DNA of 64,000 nt from Brevundimonas fluminis (GTDB lineage Bacteria; Pseudomonadota; Alphaproteobacteria; Caulobacterales; Caulobacteraceae). The notes below the pieces were generated by a model. It searched no databases and had not been told where the DNA came from. It saw only the letters and a program-made list of their open reading frames with translations. A program made the translations under genes and the position numbers. Shown here piece by piece: positions 35,803 through 44,568 of this stretch; positions within the stretch are counted from its first letter, which is position 1, and every line of letters starts with the position of its first letter. The stretch is from the NCBI RefSeq assembly GCF_003934285.1, contig NZ_RQWJ01000004.1, positions 248,001 to 312,000 on the forward strand. Reading direction: 5' to 3'.

Positions 35803-35860
35803 GGATCCGTCTTCCGGCGAGAATGATCAGGTCAGACGTGGCGCTTCCGGTCCGGAATCG

Positions 35861-36373
35861 GTGACCGACCTCGATCTGGACGAGGCCGTCATCGTCGCCC
35901 TCGGCTGCAATGACAAGGGCGCCTGGTCGGATTGCCGGCAGGCGCTGGAGGCGGCCCTGGCGCGTTTCCGGTCGGAGGGGATCGACGTCATCGCGCGGTC
36001 CTCGTGGTGGCGGTCGGCCGCATGGCCCGATCCCGACCAGCCGCCCTTCCTGAACGGCGTGGTGATCGTCCGCACGGAGATGTCGCCGAACGATCTGATG
36101 GCCGCCCTCGGGCGGATCGAGGAATCGTTCGGCCGTACGCGGGGGGAAGGCAGGAACGCGCCGCGCACTCTCGATCTCGACCTGATCGCCTACGGCCGGC
36201 GGACCGGAGACCTCGACGGCCTGATCCTGCCGCATCCCCGCGCGGCGGAGCGCGGCTTCGTCATGGGACCGCTGACGGAGATCGCCCCGCACTGGCGACA
36301 CCCGACGTCGGCGGAGGCCGCGGCGGTTCTGGCGCAGGCCGTGACCGTGGGGCGCGACGCGCGTCCGCTGTAA
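35861..36373 (+). CDS. folK: 2-amino-4-hydroxy-6-hydroxymethyldihydropteridine pyrophosphokinase
   Basis: A 170-residue enzyme of folate synthesis that transfers pyrophosphate from ATP to 6-hydroxymethyl-dihydropterin. VIVALGCNDKG (about 10-20) is the N-terminal strand (usual form ALGSN), SRWWRSAAWP-like SSWWRSAAWPDPDQPPFLNG (about 47-66) forms the substrate loop, and RTLDLDLIAYG (about 105-115) holds the metal-binding aspartates. The GTG at 35861 gives the typical short N-terminus; an ATG at 35801 would add 20 residues and overlap the divergent NYN start, so I prefer the GTG. Confidence 0.93.
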   Translation: MTDLDLDEAVIVALGCNDKGAWSDCRQALEAALARFRSEGIDVIARSSWWRSAAWPDPDQPPFLNGVVIVRTEMSPNDLMAALGRIEESFGRTRGEGRNAPRTLDLDLIAYGRRTGDLDGLILPHPRAAERGFVMGPLTEIAPHWRHPTSAEAAAVLAQAVTVGRDARPL

Positions 36374-36397
36374 CGCCCCGTTTTCGCCTTCGCCGCG

Positions 36398-36435
36398 TTG
36401 CACAATGAGTCGCGAACCGCTATTTTCCGCGGTTC
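36398..36435 (+). promoter_or_regulatory. Probable promoter of rpoZ-spoT with an inverted repeat over the -10
   Basis: TTGCAC (36398-36403) and TATTTT (36421-36426) are separated by 17 bases, a good sigma-70-type arrangement 31 bases before the rpoZ ATG. The -10 lies in the loop of a perfect inverted repeat GAACCGC (36414-36420) / GCGGTTC (36429-36435). The spacer contains GAGTC (36407-36411), a CcrM methylation site in Caulobacter relatives. Confidence 0.6.
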
Positions 36436-36456
36436 TCTCCGCCGCCCGAGGATTTC

Positions 36457-36816
36457 ATGGCCCGCGTCACCGTCGAAGACTGCATCGAGAAGGTTCCCAA
36501 CCGCTTCGGCCTGGTGCTGCTGGCCGGCCATCGCGCCCGCAACATCGCCAACGGCGCGCCGCTGATGCTGGATCGCGACAACGACAAGAACCCGGTCGTG
36601 GCCCTGCGCGAGCTGGCCGAGGACGCGGTCAAGCCGGACGAGCTGTCGGAGGCCATCGTCACCACCCTGCAACGCGTCGACGAGCGCACCGAAGCCGAGG
36701 ACGAGGCGGAGACCGTCGCCCTGCTGGCCGAGCCGCAGCACATGAACATGGCCGAGGCCGAACTGATCCGCGCGCTGCAGAGCGACCGGGACGGCGGCCA
36801 GGAGGAGCGCTACTGA
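36457..36816 (+). CDS. rpoZ: DNA-directed RNA polymerase omega subunit
   Basis: A 119-residue omega subunit; [20 protein letters not shown] (2-21), [10 protein letters not shown] and the helix [11 protein letters not shown] are typical. It binds beta-prime, aids assembly of RNA polymerase and contributes to a ppGpp site in proteobacteria. The acidic C-terminal 45 residues are longer than in E. coli, as is usual in alphaproteobacteria. Its 3' end AGGAGGAG serves as the ribosome site for spoT, whose proposed CTG start overlaps the TGA. Confidence 0.96.
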   Translation: MARVTVEDCIEKVPNRFGLVLLAGHRARNIANGAPLMLDRDNDKNPVVALRELAEDAVKPDELSEAIVTTLQRVDERTEAEDEAETVALLAEPQHMNMAEAELIRALQSDRDGGQEERY

Positions 36817-39080
36817 CGCCGGACGGCGACAGCGGCGTCACAATCCTTCCGGCGCGTCACGACGCGCCGGCCTCACAGACTGAGACGGCCGAACCCGCGC
36901 CCCCGCGCAGCAAGGTCCTGCGCCAGTTCGAACTGATCGAGGCGGTCAAGGCCTATGACCCCTCGGCCGATGAGGCGCTGCTGAACCGCGCCTACGTCTA
37001 CGCGATGAAGATGCACGGCTCGCAGCTGCGGGCCTCGGGCGATCCCTATTTCGCCCATCCGATCCAGGTGGCGGGCATCCTCACGGATTATCGACTGGAC
37101 ACCGCGACGATCGTCACGGCCCTGCTGCACGACGTCGTCGAGGACACCACGGCCACGCGGGACGACATCGCGCAGATGTTCGGGGAGGAGATCGCCGGCC
37201 TCGTCGAGGGCGTGACCAAGCTCAGCCGGCTGGAACTCCAAGCGGAACACACGCGTCAGGCCGAGAATCTCCGCAAGTTCATTCTGGCCATCTCCAAGGA
37301 CGTCCGCGTCCTGCTGGTGAAGCTGGCCGACCGCCTGCACAACATGCGCACGCTTCAGTACGTGAAGCCGGAGAAGCGCGAACGCATCAGCCGCGAGACG
37401 CTGGAGGTCTATGCGCCGCTGGGGCGGTCGATCGGCATCCACTCGATCGCCCAGGAGCTGGAGGAACTGTCCTTCGAGCACCTGAATCCGACGGCTCGAA
37501 ACGCCCTGCAGCGCCGTCTGGACGCGCTGAAGCTGGAGCATGGAGAGGCGCTGGACAAGGTCACCCGCGAGGTCGGCGCGGTGCTGGCCGAGGCGGGCAT
37601 CGACGCCCAGGTCACCGGCCGGCAGAAGACGCCCTATTCGATCTGGCGCAAGCTGCAGCGCAAGTCCGTCGGCTTTTCGGCCCTGTCGGACATCTACGCC
37701 TTCCGCGTGATCGTGGAGGACGACGCCGACTGCTACGCCGCGCTGGGCGTGATCCACCGCCGTTGGCCGATGGTTCCGGATCGGTTCAAGGACTACATCT
37801 CCACCCCGAAATCGAACAACTACCGGTCCCTGCACACGACCGTGGTGGGGCCGGGCGGCCTGCGCATCGAGATGCAGATCCGCACGGGGGCCATGGATCG
37901 CGTCGCCGAGGACGGGGTGGCGGCGCACTGGGCCTACAAGAACCACGCCTATGGCTTCGACAAGGAGGCCATGGAGAAGGACGGCGGGCGCGATCCCCTG
38001 CAGAACCTCCGCCACCTGGTCCAGGTGGTCGAGAGCGGCGAGGGGCATGAGGCGAACGACGATTGGGTCGAGCACGCCAAGCTGGAGATGTACCTCGACC
38101 AGGTCTTCGTCTTCACGCCGAAGGGCGCGCTGATCACCCTGCCGCGCGGGGCGATGCCGCTGGACTTCGCCTATGCGGTCCACACCGGCATCGGCGAAAC
38201 GGCCGTGGGCGTGAAGATCAACGGCGAGCTGAAGCCGATGCGCACGCCGCTGGTGAACGGCGACGTGGTCGAGATCGTGCGCGGCGCCAAGCGCGAGGTG
38301 CCGGCGGACTGGCGCAGCCTGACCGTGACCGGCCGCGCGCGCTCGGCGATCCGCCGCAACATCCGGACGACCGAGCGCACCGAGTACCAGAAGCTGGGCA
38401 AGGCCACGCTGGAGCAGACGCTGGGTCGCGTCGGCAAGAGCCTGAAGGAGGTCGCCCTCGCGCCGGCCCTCGAGACGCTGGCCATCGCCAGCGAGGACGA
38501 ACTGTTCACCGCCGTCGGCCAGGGCAAGGTTTCGCCGGCCAAGGTGGCGGAAACCCTGTTCCCTGCGCTGAAGGGCACGGTGAAGTCGGTCAAGGCGCGC
38601 AAGCGGATCAACGACGAGGAGGCCCGCCTGTTCGTCAACGGCGGCGGCTTGACGCCGGGCGTCAGCATCCATTTCGGCGCCTGCTGTTCGCCGCTCCCGG
38701 GCGACCGGATCGTCGGCATCCTCGAGCCCGGGCAGGGCCTGACGGTGCACACCATCGACTGCAACCGCCTGGCGGACGCGGCGGACGACGACACGATCTG
38801 GCAGGACCTGCAGTGGACGCCGAGGGCGGAGACCAGCGGCCTCGCCGCCACGCGCCTGCGCACCACCATCCGCAACGCGCCGGGCGTGCTGGGCGCCGTC
38901 GCAACCCTGATCGGCGAGGCGGGCGGCAACATTCTGAACCTGAACATGACGCGGCGGCAGCAGGACTTCTTCGACGTCGACATCGACGTGGAGGTGCTGG
39001 ACGCCCGCCACGCCACCAGCATCATGGCGGCCCTGCGCGCGAACCCGGCGGTCGACACCGTCGAACGCATCCGCGGCTGA
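36813..39080 (+). CDS. spoT: Bifunctional (p)ppGpp synthetase/hydrolase SpoT/Rel, predicted CTG start
   Basis: A 755-residue stringent response enzyme. The HD hydrolase domain has HPIQVAGIL and LLHDVVEDT (HD at 106-107), the synthetase domain has [10 protein letters not shown] and [19 protein letters not shown], then TGS ([19 protein letters not shown]), the zinc-finger region ([16 protein letters not shown]) and a C-terminal ACT domain ([20 protein letters not shown]). Conservation begins at about residue 35. No ATG, GTG or TTG occurs in frame between the rpoZ stop and Met65, which is inside the HD domain. CTG at 36813-36815, overlapping the rpoZ TGA, has AGGAGGAG five bases upstream and is the most probable start. 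It is coupled to rpoZ. Confidence 0.93.
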   Translation: MTPDGDSGVTILPARHDAPASQTETAEPAPPRSKVLRQFELIEAVKAYDPSADEALLNRAYVYAMKMHGSQLRASGDPYFAHPIQVAGILTDYRLDTATIVTALLHDVVEDTTATRDDIAQMFGEEIAGLVEGVTKLSRLELQAEHTRQAENLRKFILAISKDVRVLLVKLADRLHNMRTLQYVKPEKRERISRETLEVYAPLGRSIGIHSIAQELEELSFEHLNPTARNALQRRLDALKLEHGEALDKVTREVGAVLAEAGIDAQVTGRQKTPYSIWRKLQRKSVGFSALSDIYAFRVIVEDDADCYAALGVIHRRWPMVPDRFKDYISTPKSNNYRSLHTTVVGPGGLRIEMQIRTGAMDRVAEDGVAAHWAYKNHAYGFDKEAMEKDGGRDPLQNLRHLVQVVESGEGHEANDDWVEHAKLEMYLDQVFVFTPKGALITLPRGAMPLDFAYAVHTGIGETAVGVKINGELKPMRTPLVNGDVVEIVRGAKREVPADWRSLTVTGRARSAIRRNIRTTERTEYQKLGKATLEQTLGRVGKSLKEVALAPALETLAIASEDELFTAVGQGKVSPAKVAETLFPALKGTVKSVKARKRINDEEARLFVNGGGLTPGVSIHFGACCSPLPGDRIVGILEPGQGLTVHTIDCNRLADAADDDTIWQDLQWTPRAETSGLAATRLRTTIRNAPGVLGAVATLIGEAGGNILNLNMTRRQQDFFDVDIDVEVLDARHATSIMAALRANPAVDTVERIRG

Positions 39081-39100
39081 GGCTCGTCGTTCCGGATTCC

Positions 39101-39919
39101 ATGACCGACCACCATCCCCACACCGCCGCCCAGATGGCTTCCCCCTCCTACCGGCTGGCGGCCCTCGACCAGGATTTCTTGCTGTCCGAAGCCCTGCGCG
39201 GGGTGCGGTTCCAGCTTGAGTACGAAAAGGTCGAAAGCGCGCTGAAGGCCTGGGGAGTCCGGTCGACGATCGTCGTCTTCGGCTCGGCGCGCGTGGGCGC
39301 CGACGGCCGGGGACGGCATTCGCACTGGTACGAAGAGGCGCGGAAATTCGGCAGGCTGGCTTCCGAGAGGGGCGGCGCGATCAGGGGCGAGGTCGGGCAG
39401 CCGCGCGACAACGTCATCGCCACGGGGGGCGGCCCGGGCATCATGCAGGCCGCCAACCAGGGCGCGTTCGAGGCCGGGGCGCCGTCCATCGGCTTCAACA
39501 TCACCCTGCCGCACGAGCAGTTTCCGAACCCTTGGTCGACGCCGGAGCTGACGTTCCAGTTCCACTACTTCGCGATGCGGAAGATGCACCTGGCGATGCG
39601 CGCGAACGCACTGGTGGTGTTCCCGGGCGGGTTCGGGACGCTGGACGAGCTGTTCGAGATCCTGACCCTGCGCCAGACGGGCAAGGCGCCGGAAATCCCC
39701 ATCGTCCTGTTCGATCGCGATTACTGGCAGGGCGTGATCAATTTCGACGTCCTGATCGCCCATGGAATGGTCAGGCCGGACGACCTGAATCTGTTTCGCT
39801 ACGCCGACGACGCGGATGCGGTGTGGCGATGCCTGCTCGAGTGTGGCCTGAAACCGCACGAGAGCATCGACAAGCCGGCGTTGCCGCACACGAAGGTCAG
39901 GTCTAATCGGGAGGGATGA
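39101..39919 (+). CDS. LOG family protein (cytokinin riboside 5'-monophosphate phosphoribohydrolase-like)
   Basis: A 272-residue Rossmann-like protein of the LOG/TIGR00730 group. [11 protein letters not shown] (about 55-65), [19 protein letters not shown] (about 106-124) and the diagnostic [18 protein letters not shown] (about 172-189, PGGxGTxxE) are all present. Such enzymes release adenine-type bases from nucleoside monophosphates; older annotations call them lysine decarboxylases. It starts 20 bases after spoT and overlaps pyrE by 4 bases, linking it to nucleotide metabolism. Confidence 0.9.
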   Translation: MTDHHPHTAAQMASPSYRLAALDQDFLLSEALRGVRFQLEYEKVESALKAWGVRSTIVVFGSARVGADGRGRHSHWYEEARKFGRLASERGGAIRGEVGQPRDNVIATGGGPGIMQAANQGAFEAGAPSIGFNITLPHEQFPNPWSTPELTFQFHYFAMRKMHLAMRANALVVFPGGFGTLDELFEILTLRQTGKAPEIPIVLFDRDYWQGVINFDVLIAHGMVRPDDLNLFRYADDADAVWRCLLECGLKPHESIDKPALPHTKVRSNREG

Positions 39920-40500
39920 CCTCCGAAGACGTTCTCAACGAGTTCCGCGCCGCCGGCGCCCTGCGCGAAGGCCACTTCGTCCTGTCCTCCGGCCTGCACA
40001 GCCCGGTGTTCCTGCAGAAGAACCTGGTCTTCATGAACGCGGAGCGCTGCGCCCGGCTGTGCAGAGCCCTGGCGGAGAAGATCACGGCGGCCGTCGGGGC
40101 GGTGGACGTGGCCATTTCGCCGGCTGTCGGCGGCATCATCCCGGGCTATGAGACGGCGCGCTGGCTCAAGGTGCCGTCGATGTACGTCGAGCGCGAGGGC
40201 GGAGAGTTCAGACTGCGTCGCGGCTTCCACCTCGAACCCGGCCAGAGGGTGGTGATGGTCGAGGACATCGTCACGACGGGCCTGAGCTCCCGCGAATGCA
40301 TCGCCGCGATCCGGGCCGACGGCGGGGAGGTCGTCGCGGCCGCCTGCATCGTCGACCGCTCGGGCGGCAGGGCGGACGTGGGCGTGCCGATGGTGGCCCT
40401 GGCGACGCTGGACGTGCCCGCGTATCCGGCCGACGCCCTGCCGCCGGAGCTGGCGGCCCTGCCGGTCGAGGATCCCGGCAGCCGGCGGCTGGCCAGGTAG
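39916..40500 (+). CDS. pyrE: Orotate phosphoribosyltransferase
   Basis: A 194-residue type I PRTase that joins orotate with PRPP to [23 protein letters not shown] (about 20-39) contacts orotate, and [20 protein letters not shown] (about 114-133) is the PRPP-binding loop with the ED-TTG signature. The ATG overlaps the LOG stop (ATGA). Together with pyrB and the dihydroorotase-like gene at 0.5-2.8 kb it gives the window two separate pyrimidine loci. Confidence 0.97.
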   Translation: MTSEDVLNEFRAAGALREGHFVLSSGLHSPVFLQKNLVFMNAERCARLCRALAEKITAAVGAVDVAISPAVGGIIPGYETARWLKVPSMYVEREGGEFRLRRGFHLEPGQRVVMVEDIVTTGLSSRECIAAIRADGGEVVAAACIVDRSGGRADVGVPMVALATLDVPAYPADALPPELAALPVEDPGSRRLAR

Positions 40501-40509
40501 GAGAGGGCG

Positions 40510-41250
40510 ATGGCCGCGGCGCGGATCAGACTGGGCGTCAACATCGACCACGTGGCGACGGTGCGGAACGCCCGAGGCGGGGCGCATCCCGATCCTGTCC
40601 GCGCGGCGCGGGAGGCCCTGGCGGCCGGGGCGGACGGGATCACGGCGCACCTGCGCGAGGACCGTCGGCACATCACCGACGCCGACATCGCCGCCCTGAG
40701 CGACCTGTGCGCCGAGGCGGGCCGGCCGCTGAACCTGGAGATGGCCGTCACCGAAGAGATGCTGGCCGTCGCCCTGCGTCACCGGCCCCATGCCGCCTGC
40801 CTGGTGCCCGAGCGGCGCGAGGAAGTGACGACTGAGGGCGGACTCGCGGTGGCGGGCCACGAGGCGCGGATCGCACCCGTCGTGAAAGCTCTGGACGCCG
40901 CCGGCGTGCGGGTGTCCCTGTTCATCGAGCCGAGCCTCGCGCAGGTCGACGCCGCGCGCGCCGTCGGGGCCCAGGTCGTGGAATTCCACACCGGCCGCTA
41001 CTGCCACCTTTCCGGCGACGACCGTCTGATCGAATTCGAGCGCCTGCAGGCGGCGGCCACGCGCGCCGTGGAACTGGGGCTGGAAGTTCACGCCGGCCAC
41101 GGCCTGGACTACGTCACCGCCGCCGACATGCTGGCCATTCCGGAGGTGCGGGAGCTGAACATCGGCCACTTCCTGATCGGCGAGGCGGTGTTCGTCGGCC
41201 TCGCCACCGCGATCGCCCGCATGCGCGCCGCCATGGACGCCGCCGCATGA
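40510..41250 (+). CDS. pdxJ: Pyridoxine 5'-phosphate synthase
   Basis: A 246-residue TIM-barrel enzyme that makes pyridoxine 5'-phosphate from deoxyxylulose 5-phosphate and 3-amino-2-oxopropyl phosphate. [20 protein letters not shown] (about 6-25), [38 protein letters not shown] (about 97-111) and [14 protein letters not shown] are conserved. The ATG follows GGAGAGGG. It overlaps acpS by 4 bases, the usual alphaproteobacterial arrangement. Confidence 0.98.
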   Translation: MAAARIRLGVNIDHVATVRNARGGAHPDPVRAAREALAAGADGITAHLREDRRHITDADIAALSDLCAEAGRPLNLEMAVTEEMLAVALRHRPHAACLVPERREEVTTEGGLAVAGHEARIAPVVKALDAAGVRVSLFIEPSLAQVDAARAVGAQVVEFHTGRYCHLSGDDRLIEFERLQAAATRAVELGLEVHAGHGLDYVTAADMLAIPEVRELNIGHFLIGEAVFVGLATAIARMRAAMDAAA

Positions 41251-41651
41251 TCGTCGGGGTCGGCGCCGACCTGTGCGACATCCGCCGCATCCAGGACTCG
41301 TTGGACCGCTTCGGCGATCGGTTCAAGCTGCGGTGCTTCACCGAGATCGAACGCATCCGGTCCGACCGCAAGCCGGACGCGGCCTGGAGCTACGCCAAGC
41401 GGTTCGCGGCCAAGGAAGCCTGCGCCAAGGCGCTGGGGACGGGCATGCGGCGCGACGTCTACTGGAAGGACATGGGGGTGGTGAACCTGCCGTCCGGGCG
41501 GCCGACCCTGGCCCTGACGGGGCACGCGGCGCAGCACCTGCGTCGGCTGACGCCCCCGGGGCACGAGGCGACGGTGCATCTGACGCTGAGCGACGAGCAC
41601 CCCTATGCGCTCGCCTTCGTGGTGATCGAGGCCTTGCCCGTCACAAAATGA
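41247..41651 (+). CDS. acpS: Holo-[acyl-carrier-protein] synthase
   Basis: A 134-residue phosphopantetheinyl transferase that activates acyl carrier protein. [13 protein letters not shown] (about 3-15) provides the Asp that binds magnesium and [18 protein letters not shown] (about 50-67) the Glu and the CoA-binding lysine. It overlaps pdxJ (ATGA) and precedes lepB by 58 bases. Confidence 0.97.
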   Translation: MIVGVGADLCDIRRIQDSLDRFGDRFKLRCFTEIERIRSDRKPDAAWSYAKRFAAKEACAKALGTGMRRDVYWKDMGVVNLPSGRPTLALTGHAAQHLRRLTPPGHEATVHLTLSDEHPYALAFVVIEALPVTK

Positions 41652-41709
41652 GACGATACGCCTGCGACGCCAAGAAAACTCGCCGCAGTGCGGGTGGGGG
41701 ACCCTCGAG

Positions 41710-42900
41710 ATGAGCGACGCCGACAAGCCGCACGAACACGACGAAACGGGCCACGAGCCGCACGCCGAGCCTCATCCGGCGACCGAGGCGGAATCCGCCG
41801 GAGGCGGCGAGGCGAACGCGCAGGTCGAGCCGGAAGGGCACGCCGACGGCGCCCCCGCAGCGGATGCGTCGGCCGACGCGGAGGCAGGGGGGGCGCCGAC
41901 GCACGAAGGCGCCGAGCCGGCGCCGGCCGCGACCGGGGCCACGGCTCATGACGAGGCGGTCCACCACCCTGAGCCGACGCCGCCGGCCGAACCCTTGGCC
42001 GCCGCGGCCGTCGCCGGGGCGGCCGCCGCATCCGCCGGTCGCGTCGACGCCGCCTCGCCGATCTGGAGCGATCAAGGCGACGCGCCCGACCATGCGACGC
42101 CCACGCCGATCTATAAGGAGCGGAAGGCGAAGAAAGACAGGAAGTCAGGTGGTTCGGGCAATGAGTTCGCCGAGATCCTGAAGACGGTGTTCTTCGCCCT
42201 GCTGATCGCCGTGGTCCTCCGCGTCGTGCTGTTCCAGCCCTTCACCATCCCCTCGGCCTCGATGGAGCCGAACCTTTACGAAGGCGACTACATCGTCGTG
42301 TCGAAGTGGTCCTACGGCTATTCGAAGCACGCGATCCCGTTCAGCCCGCCGATCTTCGAGGGACGTCTCTTCAACAAGGCGCCCGAGCGCGGCGACATCG
42401 CCGTGTTCAAGCTGCCGCGGGACGCTGGCACGGGCCCGAACAAGGTCGACTACATCAAGCGGGTCATCGGCCTGCCGGGAGACCGGGTGCAGATGATCGA
42501 CGGGACCCTGCACATCAACGGCGAACCGGTGCGCGACGTGGTGCTGGACGCGACGGAAGTCGGTGAGACCTTCGGCGCCCGCCCCGCGACCCAGTTGCGC
42601 GAGACCCTGCCCAACGGCCGCACCTTCACCATCCAGGATTTCGGCCCCGGCGGCATGCTGGATTCGACGCCGGAGTTTCAGGTGCCGGAAGGGCACTACT
42701 TCATGATGGGCGACAACCGCGACAATTCGGTGGACAGCCGTGACCAGTCCTCGCAGGGCGTCGGCCTGGTGCCCGAGGAAAACCTGATCGGCAAGGCCGA
42801 GATCATCCTGTTCTCGTGGTCGCCGGGCGCGTCGCTGTTCAACCCCGTCAGCTGGTTCAGCAAGGTGCGGCCCAGCCGCTTCTTCACGGACCTTGACTGA
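41710..42900 (+). CDS. lepB: Signal peptidase I with long low-complexity N-terminal extension
   Basis: A 396-residue type I signal peptidase that removes leader peptides after export. Residues 1-150 are an unusual His/Glu/Ala/Pro-rich, mostly acidic extension without hydrophobic segment, ending in a basic patch (KERKAKKDRK, 136-145). One membrane helix follows (about 155-173). The catalytic serine is Ser184 in TIPSASMEPNL, and the general-base lysine is Lys250 in YIKRVIGLPGDRV; GDNRDNSVDSR is box E. The ATG at 41710 lies 9 bases after a GGGGGA stretch. The extension would be cytoplasmic. Alphaproteobacterial LepB is usually about 250-290 residues. It overlaps rnc by 8 bases. Confidence 0.95.
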   Translation: MSDADKPHEHDETGHEPHAEPHPATEAESAGGGEANAQVEPEGHADGAPAADASADAEAGGAPTHEGAEPAPAATGATAHDEAVHHPEPTPPAEPLAAAAVAGAAAASAGRVDAASPIWSDQGDAPDHATPTPIYKERKAKKDRKSGGSGNEFAEILKTVFFALLIAVVLRVVLFQPFTIPSASMEPNLYEGDYIVVSKWSYGYSKHAIPFSPPIFEGRLFNKAPERGDIAVFKLPRDAGTGPNKVDYIKRVIGLPGDRVQMIDGTLHINGEPVRDVVLDATEVGETFGARPATQLRETLPNGRTFTIQDFGPGGMLDSTPEFQVPEGHYFMMGDNRDNSVDSRDQSSQGVGLVPEENLIGKAEIILFSWSPGASLFNPVSWFSKVRPSRFFTDLD

Positions 42901-43621
42901 CGCGCGGCAGAACCGTCGCGCGGACGCCGTCCGCGACCTGACCGCGCGCCTGGGCCACGCCTTCGCCCGGCCCGAGCTGCTGGAGATCGCCCTGACCCAC
43001 GCCAGCGTGGGGGAGGGCAACGAGCGCGACTCGCGCGGCCGTCCGTTCGCCGACAACCAGCGGCAGGAGTTTCTCGGCGACCGCGTGCTGGGCCTGCTCG
43101 TCGCCGAGCGGCTCATGCGCGATCTGCCGGACGCCGACGAGGGCGAGATGTCGTCGCGGCTGCACGCCCTCGTCGACAAGGCCGCCTGCGCCCGCGCCGC
43201 CGAACGGCTGGGGGTGGGCCCGGCCATGCGCCTGTCGTCGGGGGAGACGAAACAGGGAGGTCGTCGTCGGGAGGGCGTGCTGGGCGACGCCATGGAGGCG
43301 ATCCTGGCCGCGGCGTATCTGGACGGGGGTCTGGAGGCGGCCCGCGCCGTGTTCGATCGCGCGTGGGCGGAAGAACTGGCGACGCCGATGCGCCGGAGCC
43401 TGAGCAATCCCAAGTCGGCCCTTCAGGAATGGTCGCTGGGCGGCGGCCGCGGCCTGCCTTCCTATCGCATCGTCGAGCGCACGGGGTCGGACCATGCGCC
43501 GACTTTCACCGTCGAAGTCTCGGTTCCGGGTCTGCGACCCTTGACCGGGCGGGGGCGCTCGCGTCAGGAGGCGGAGAAGGCGGCCGCCGTCGCCCTGTTG
43601 TCCCGTGAAGGCGTGAGTTGA
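42893..43621 (+). CDS. rnc: Ribonuclease III
   Basis: A 242-residue double-strand RNA endonuclease. The catalytic signature is RQEFLGDRVLGLLVAERL (about 57-74), GDAMEAILAAAYLD (about 129-142) supplies the other catalytic acids, and the C-terminal dsRBD contains NPKSALQEWSLGGGRGLPSY and SRQEAEKAAAVALL. The start is TTG at 42893, inside the lepB end; it gives MTDARQ with normal length. era overlaps its stop by 4 bases. It processes rRNA precursors. Confidence 0.97.
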   Translation: MTDARQNRRADAVRDLTARLGHAFARPELLEIALTHASVGEGNERDSRGRPFADNQRQEFLGDRVLGLLVAERLMRDLPDADEGEMSSRLHALVDKAACARAAERLGVGPAMRLSSGETKQGGRRREGVLGDAMEAILAAAYLDGGLEAARAVFDRAWAEELATPMRRSLSNPKSALQEWSLGGGRGLPSYRIVERTGSDHAPTFTVEVSVPGLRPLTGRGRSRQEAEKAAAVALLSREGVS

Positions 43622-44568
43622 CCGAAGACCAATCCCAGACCCGCGCCGGCTTCGCCGCCATCATCGGCGCGCCCAACGCCGGCAAGTCCACGCTGGTGAA
43701 CCGGCTGGCGGGGTCGAAAGTGTCGATCGTCACGCAGAAAGTGCAGACGACGCGCTTTCCGGTGCGCGGCATCGCCATGCATGGCGACGCCCAGATCGTG
43801 CTGGTCGACACGCCCGGCATCTTCAACCCGCGCCGGCGCCTGGACCGGGCGATGGTGGCTTCGGCCTGGGGTGGGGCGGACGACGCGGACGTCGTGGTGC
43901 ATCTCGTAGACGCCGCCTCGCACATCGCCTCGGAGACGAAGGACGGCACGGCCGCGGACCGACGAGGGGCCGAGGACACCGAGACGATCATCAAGGCCCT
44001 GACCGCGGCCGGGAAGCAGGTGATCCTGGCGCTGAACAAGATCGACGGCATGCGCCGCGACACCCTGCTGGCTCTGGCGCAGAAGCTGGACGCCACAGGC
44101 GCCTATTCCGAGGTCTTCATGATCTCGGCGGCGACCGGCGACGGCGTGGACGACCTGAAGGCGCGCCTCGCCGCCGCCATGCCCGAGGGGCCCTGGATGT
44201 ACCCGGAGGATCAGGCCGCCGACGTGCCCATGCGCGTGCTGGCGGCCGAGATCACGCGCGAGAAGGTCTATCTGCGCGTGCACGAGGAGCTGCCCTATTC
44301 GGCGGCGGTGGAGACCACGGCCTTCGACGATCGCGCCGACGGCTCGGCCCGGATCGAGCAGACCATCTACGTGGAGCGCGACAGCCAGCGCCCCATCGTG
44401 CTGGGCAAGGGCGGTCAGACGCTCAAGTGGATCGGCCAGAAGGCGCGCGAGGACCTGACCGAGATCCTTGGCCGCCCCGTGCACCTGTTCCTGACGGTGA
44501 AGGTCGACCCGAAGTGGCAGGACAGCCGCGCGCTCTACGCCCAATTCGGACTGGACTATGACGCCTAG
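43618..44568 (+). CDS. era: GTPase Era
   Basis: A 316-residue ribosome-biogenesis GTPase: G1 GAPNAGKST (about 17-25), G2 QTTRFPVRG (the more common form is QTTR), G3 DTPGIF (about 64-69) and G4 NKID, then a KH domain with IVLGKGGQTLKWIGQKARED (about 261-280). Era binds the 3' end of 16S rRNA. The TTG start at 43618 overlaps the rnc stop (TTGA). The next gene overlaps its end by 11 bases. recO, a frequent neighbour, is 6 kb downstream. Confidence 0.97.
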   Translation: MTEDQSQTRAGFAAIIGAPNAGKSTLVNRLAGSKVSIVTQKVQTTRFPVRGIAMHGDAQIVLVDTPGIFNPRRRLDRAMVASAWGGADDADVVVHLVDAASHIASETKDGTAADRRGAEDTETIIKALTAAGKQVILALNKIDGMRRDTLLALAQKLDATGAYSEVFMISAATGDGVDDLKARLAAAMPEGPWMYPEDQAADVPMRVLAAEITREKVYLRVHEELPYSAAVETTAFDDRADGSARIEQTIYVERDSQRPIVLGKGGQTLKWIGQKAREDLTEILGRPVHLFLTVKVDPKWQDSRALYAQFGLDYDA

